Origin: JANNFX01 sp031380225
GTDB lineage: Bacteria; Pseudomonadota; Alphaproteobacteria; Rhizobiales; Hyphomicrobiaceae
Reading direction: 5' to 3'
Length of the DNA stretch: 6,396 bases
Assembly (NCBI GenBank): GCA_031380225.1
Contig: JANNFX010000083.1
Span: 1-6,396 of the forward strand
Below the pieces are notes generated by a model. The model searched no databases. It was given only the letters and a program-made list of their open reading frames with translations, and had not been told where the DNA came from. The translations under genes were made by a program, and so were the position numbers. Shown here one piece after another: positions 4,937 through 6,396 of the stretch (position 1 is its first letter; each line of letters starts with the position of its first letter).

Positions 4937-5300
4937 ACCGCAATATCCTGTCGTCCTTCGTCCACTGAGTGCAGCCGACGGGGCTGGATGGGTGGCACTT
5001 GTCCCCGATTTGCCGGGCTGCATCTCAGATGGTGAGACGGCTTACGAAGCTTTGCAGAATGTCGATGGCGCTATTGAAGAGTGGAAGGTCGCAGCGCGAT
5101 CACTAGGGCGAGCAATCCCGCCTCCTGATGCATCTTTGACAAGCTCGCTTGAACAAGAAGTTCCAGAACACATTCGAAAACAAGCAGAACTCTATGCCCG
5201 GCAAATGGCAGGCGGCCGGCCAGAAGATGTTCGGCCCGATGTCGTCCACGCGATTATCTCTGAGTGGGCCCGAGCCGCCGCGCAAAGCATCCAGTTATAA
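4926..5300 (+). CDS. hicB: HicB-family antitoxin
   Basis: This 124-residue protein should bind and neutralise the adjacent HicA. The N-terminal half is a typical HicB partial RNase H-like fold: YPVVLRPLSAADGAGWVALVPDLPGC (7-32), then SDGETAYEALQNVDGAIEEW (34-53), matching the family pattern DLPGCxSDGxTxxEAxxN. The second half (about 65-124) looks helical, with VPEHIRKQAELYARQM and DVVHAIISEWARAAAQ. I do not recognise in it the ribbon-helix-helix or helix-turn-helix DNA-binding domain often found in HicB. The start has GGAG (4915-4918), seven bases upstream, and lies inside the end of hicA, giving coupled synthesis. The antitoxin has the better ribosome site, as expected if it must stay in excess over the toxin. 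Confidence 0.88.
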   Translation: MTIKPQYPVVLRPLSAADGAGWVALVPDLPGCISDGETAYEALQNVDGAIEEWKVAARSLGRAIPPPDASLTSSLEQEVPEHIRKQAELYARQMAGGRPEDVRPDVVHAIISEWARAAAQSIQL

Positions 5301-5346
5301 ACCAGGTGCGATACTTTTCGGCGGTTATGGAGTGTTGGCCCCGCTG

Positions 5347-5361
5347 ACGGGCTGCGCCCGT
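5347..5361. terminator. Possible hairpin terminator downstream of hicB
   Basis: ACGGGC (5347-5352) and GCCCGT (5356-5361) form a perfect six-pair GC-rich stem with a TGC loop, 46 bases after the hicB stop. There is no run of T after it, so intrinsic termination would be weak. It may instead protect the 3' end of the mraZ-hicAB transcript. Confidence 0.3.
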
Positions 5362-5447
5362 TGCAAGTGGTAGTGCCTCAGCAGCCGCCAAGGCTGGATG
5401 ACGGAGAAAAGAAAACTGACCGCTAACATGTCGAGGCGATGCCGCTT

Positions 5448-5493
5448 GCCCCCTCTCCCCGTACTTCACGGGGAGCGGGTTGGGGTGAGGGGC
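5448..5493. repeat. Extragenic palindromic (REP-like) element
   Basis: A perfect eight-pair inner stem, CTCCCCGT (5455-5462) and ACGGGGAG (5468-5475), closes an ACTTC loop. An outer arm pairs GCCCCCTC (5448-5455) with GAGGGGC (5487-5493) with one bulged C, sharing base 5455 with the inner stem. The CCCTCTCCCC...GGGGTGAGGGG pattern is typical of dispersed intergenic palindromes in Hyphomicrobiales genomes. It lies between convergent genes, where such elements are often found, and shares its left arm, CCCTCTCCCC, with the leader stem at 4071-4080. Confidence 0.65.
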
Positions 5494-5600
5494 AGCAGCA
5501 AGTTCGAAGCTGGCTAAGTGCGTCGGCTAGTGATTTGCTTGCGTTTAGTTCGGCGCTGTTTGGTCAAACGTCGGTCAGGGCCAGACTCGAACATTGGTTA

Positions 5601-6396
5601 TCAGTTCATGGCTCCTGCGATCGCAACGAGGACGGCGGCACGTGCCTCAATATCTATCTTCTCTGTTAACTGGAGAGCTTCTGCGACTAGACCCTGCGCC
5701 GCGAGGCCGGCAGCAGCCCTCGACCTGTAAAACGTCGCCAACTTACCGTTCGAGATCGCACCGAGGTGTGTTAGGGTGCCTAGAACATCCTTTTTCCGGA
5801 CGTCCTCTGATGCCAGCACCGCAAGGATTTCATCCTTCAATCTAGGATCAGAAGTCTGTGCAAGAAGATCGGCCACCTCCTTGGAACGGCCATGTAGCAG
5901 CAAAACTCCAGCAAAAGGGCCCATGTAGGGGTATCCCTGCCCTAGAGCTTTGCTAGCAATCGACTTCGATACATCAAGCGCTTCGAGTGCAGCCTTCTCA
6001 TCACCGATCACAAAAAGTAACGATGCGCGTCGAATTGCGGCTGCGGCTGTTATCACGTCTCGAATTGCTTCGGGTCCTGGCTCGCTAGTTAGCGCAAGCG
6101 CTTCCGTCGCAAGGACACGCGACTTTTCAGTTTTACCTGCCGCCATGGAAGCCTGAGCGATATACAACAGCGCATATTGGTACATGTCTGGACTATCTTG
6201 CACCCTCTTTAAAAGGTTCTCGGCTGGCTGAAGCTGGCCCTTAGCCGCGAGAGCGCGAACCATTGCCACTACCGCCGCGTTTCTCTGTTCTGGCTTCTTC
6301 AGGCTATCTACGATCCTCAACCCCTCATCTATAGCTCCGCTCACTGCAGCCGCGCTGGCCGCGAGAGTGGCCACGCTTACACCAGATTCATCGATG
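5601..6396 (-). CDS. TPR-like helical repeat protein, C-terminal part (runs off right edge)
   Basis: The minus-strand frame is open from the right edge to TGA at 5603-5601, giving 264 visible residues. A GTG at 6374 is possible as a start, but the frame continues upstream to the edge (IDESGVS), so the real start is probably outside. The protein is almost wholly alpha-helical and alanine/leucine-rich. Repeating units follow a pattern like ALxLxxxI-(D/S)xxxRAxxLxxIAxAxA, for example IVDSLKKPEQRNAAVVAMVRAL near the start and LTEKIDIEARAAVLVAIAGAM at the very end. Between them, AENLLKRVQDSPDMYQYALLYIAQASMAAGK is TPR-like. Such solenoids act as protein-binding scaffolds; the partner is unknown. 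A signal peptide or catalytic domain could lie in the missing N-terminus. Confidence 0.7.
   Translation of the reverse strand, partial: IDESGVSVATLAASAAAVSGAIDEGLRIVDSLKKPEQRNAAVVAMVRALAAKGQLQPAENLLKRVQDSPDMYQYALLYIAQASMAAGKTEKSRVLATEALALTSEPGPEAIRDVITAAAAIRRASLLFVIGDEKAALEALDVSKSIASKALGQGYPYMGPFAGVLLLHGRSKEVADLLAQTSDPRLKDEILAVLASEDVRKKDVLGTLTHLGAISNGKLATFYRSRAAAGLAAQGLVAEALQLTEKIDIEARAAVLVAIAGAMN

Larger units (their letters stand above)
5301..5600. other. Convergent intergenic region after hicB, no supported gene
   Basis: These 300 bases separate hicB (plus) from the repeat-protein gene (minus). I looked for an rsmH start or remnant and found none. The frame following the hicB stop stays open for 42 codons to TAA 5427-5429, but it lacks a start and matches nothing I know. 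The region holds a GC hairpin at 5347-5361 and the extragenic palindrome at 5448-5493. The last 100 bases show nothing recognisable. Confidence 0.5.

Noticed and set aside
4202..5023. Long minus-strand open frame (273 codons) opposite mraZ and hicA
   Set aside because: It lies antisense to well-recognised genes, is very arginine-rich, matches no family, and crosses the mraZ-hicA junction; it is a product of GC-rich codon bias.
5301..5429. Open frame continuing after the hicB stop, searched for rsmH or ftsL remnants
   Set aside because: No start codon with a ribosome site and no motif of RsmH, FtsL or FtsI; insufficient to call a gene.
1..6396. CRISPR array, tRNA, rRNA, or insertion sequence with transposase
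   Set aside because: No regularly spaced long repeats, no cloverleaf pattern and no transposase-like protein were seen in any frame.

Overview
The window looks like a chromosomal segment of an alphaproteobacterium, probably Hyphomicrobiales (Rhizobiales)-like. The basis is moderately GC-rich coding sequence, an MraZ of alphaproteobacterial type with a long structured leader, and GC-rich extragenic palindromes of the kind common in that group. This placement comes from general resemblance, not a search.

Layout, left to right. (1) Minus strand, 1-95: the first 31 codons of an exported protein, cut by the window edge and recognisable by a clear signal peptide. (2) 96-477: an AT-rich gap with several short palindromes and no convincing gene. 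(3) Minus strand, 478-2046: glpD, the FAD-dependent glycerol-3-phosphate dehydrogenase, apparently intact and starting at TTG. (4) Divergent from it, 2236-3129: a 297-residue protein with an unrecognised N-terminal region and a C-terminal PilZ domain that keeps both c-di-GMP binding motifs. (5) 3150-3830: a type II toxin-antitoxin operon of HigB/RelE (Gp49-like) and HigA/Xre type. A promoter overlaps a perfect operator palindrome, the toxin reading frame is broken by a one-base loss, and the antitoxin is intact. (6) 3831-4179: a 349-base leader region in front of mraZ. It holds a TTGACA element, a 10-bp-periodic array of CCCAT repeats (candidate MraZ boxes), and a chain of competing hairpins ending in a terminator-like stem, resembling the UpsM leader RNA of Rhodobacter sphaeroides. 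(7) 4180-5300: mraZ, a 15-codon ORF at the exact place where rsmH should start, then hicA and hicB, all linked by overlapping stop and start codons. (8) 5301-5600: a convergent intergenic gap with a hairpin and an extragenic palindromic element. (9) Minus strand, 5601-6396: the C-terminal part of an alpha-helical, TPR-like repeat protein whose N-terminus lies beyond the right edge.

The most interesting part is 3130-5300. mraZ normally opens the dcw (division and cell wall) cluster and is followed by rsmH. Here it stands alone between two toxin-antitoxin modules, and hicAB is fused into its transcription unit just after what looks like the first 15 codons of rsmH. If that reading is right, the MraZ promoter, its boxes and the attenuator-like leader now control a HicAB toxin-antitoxin pair instead of cell-wall genes.
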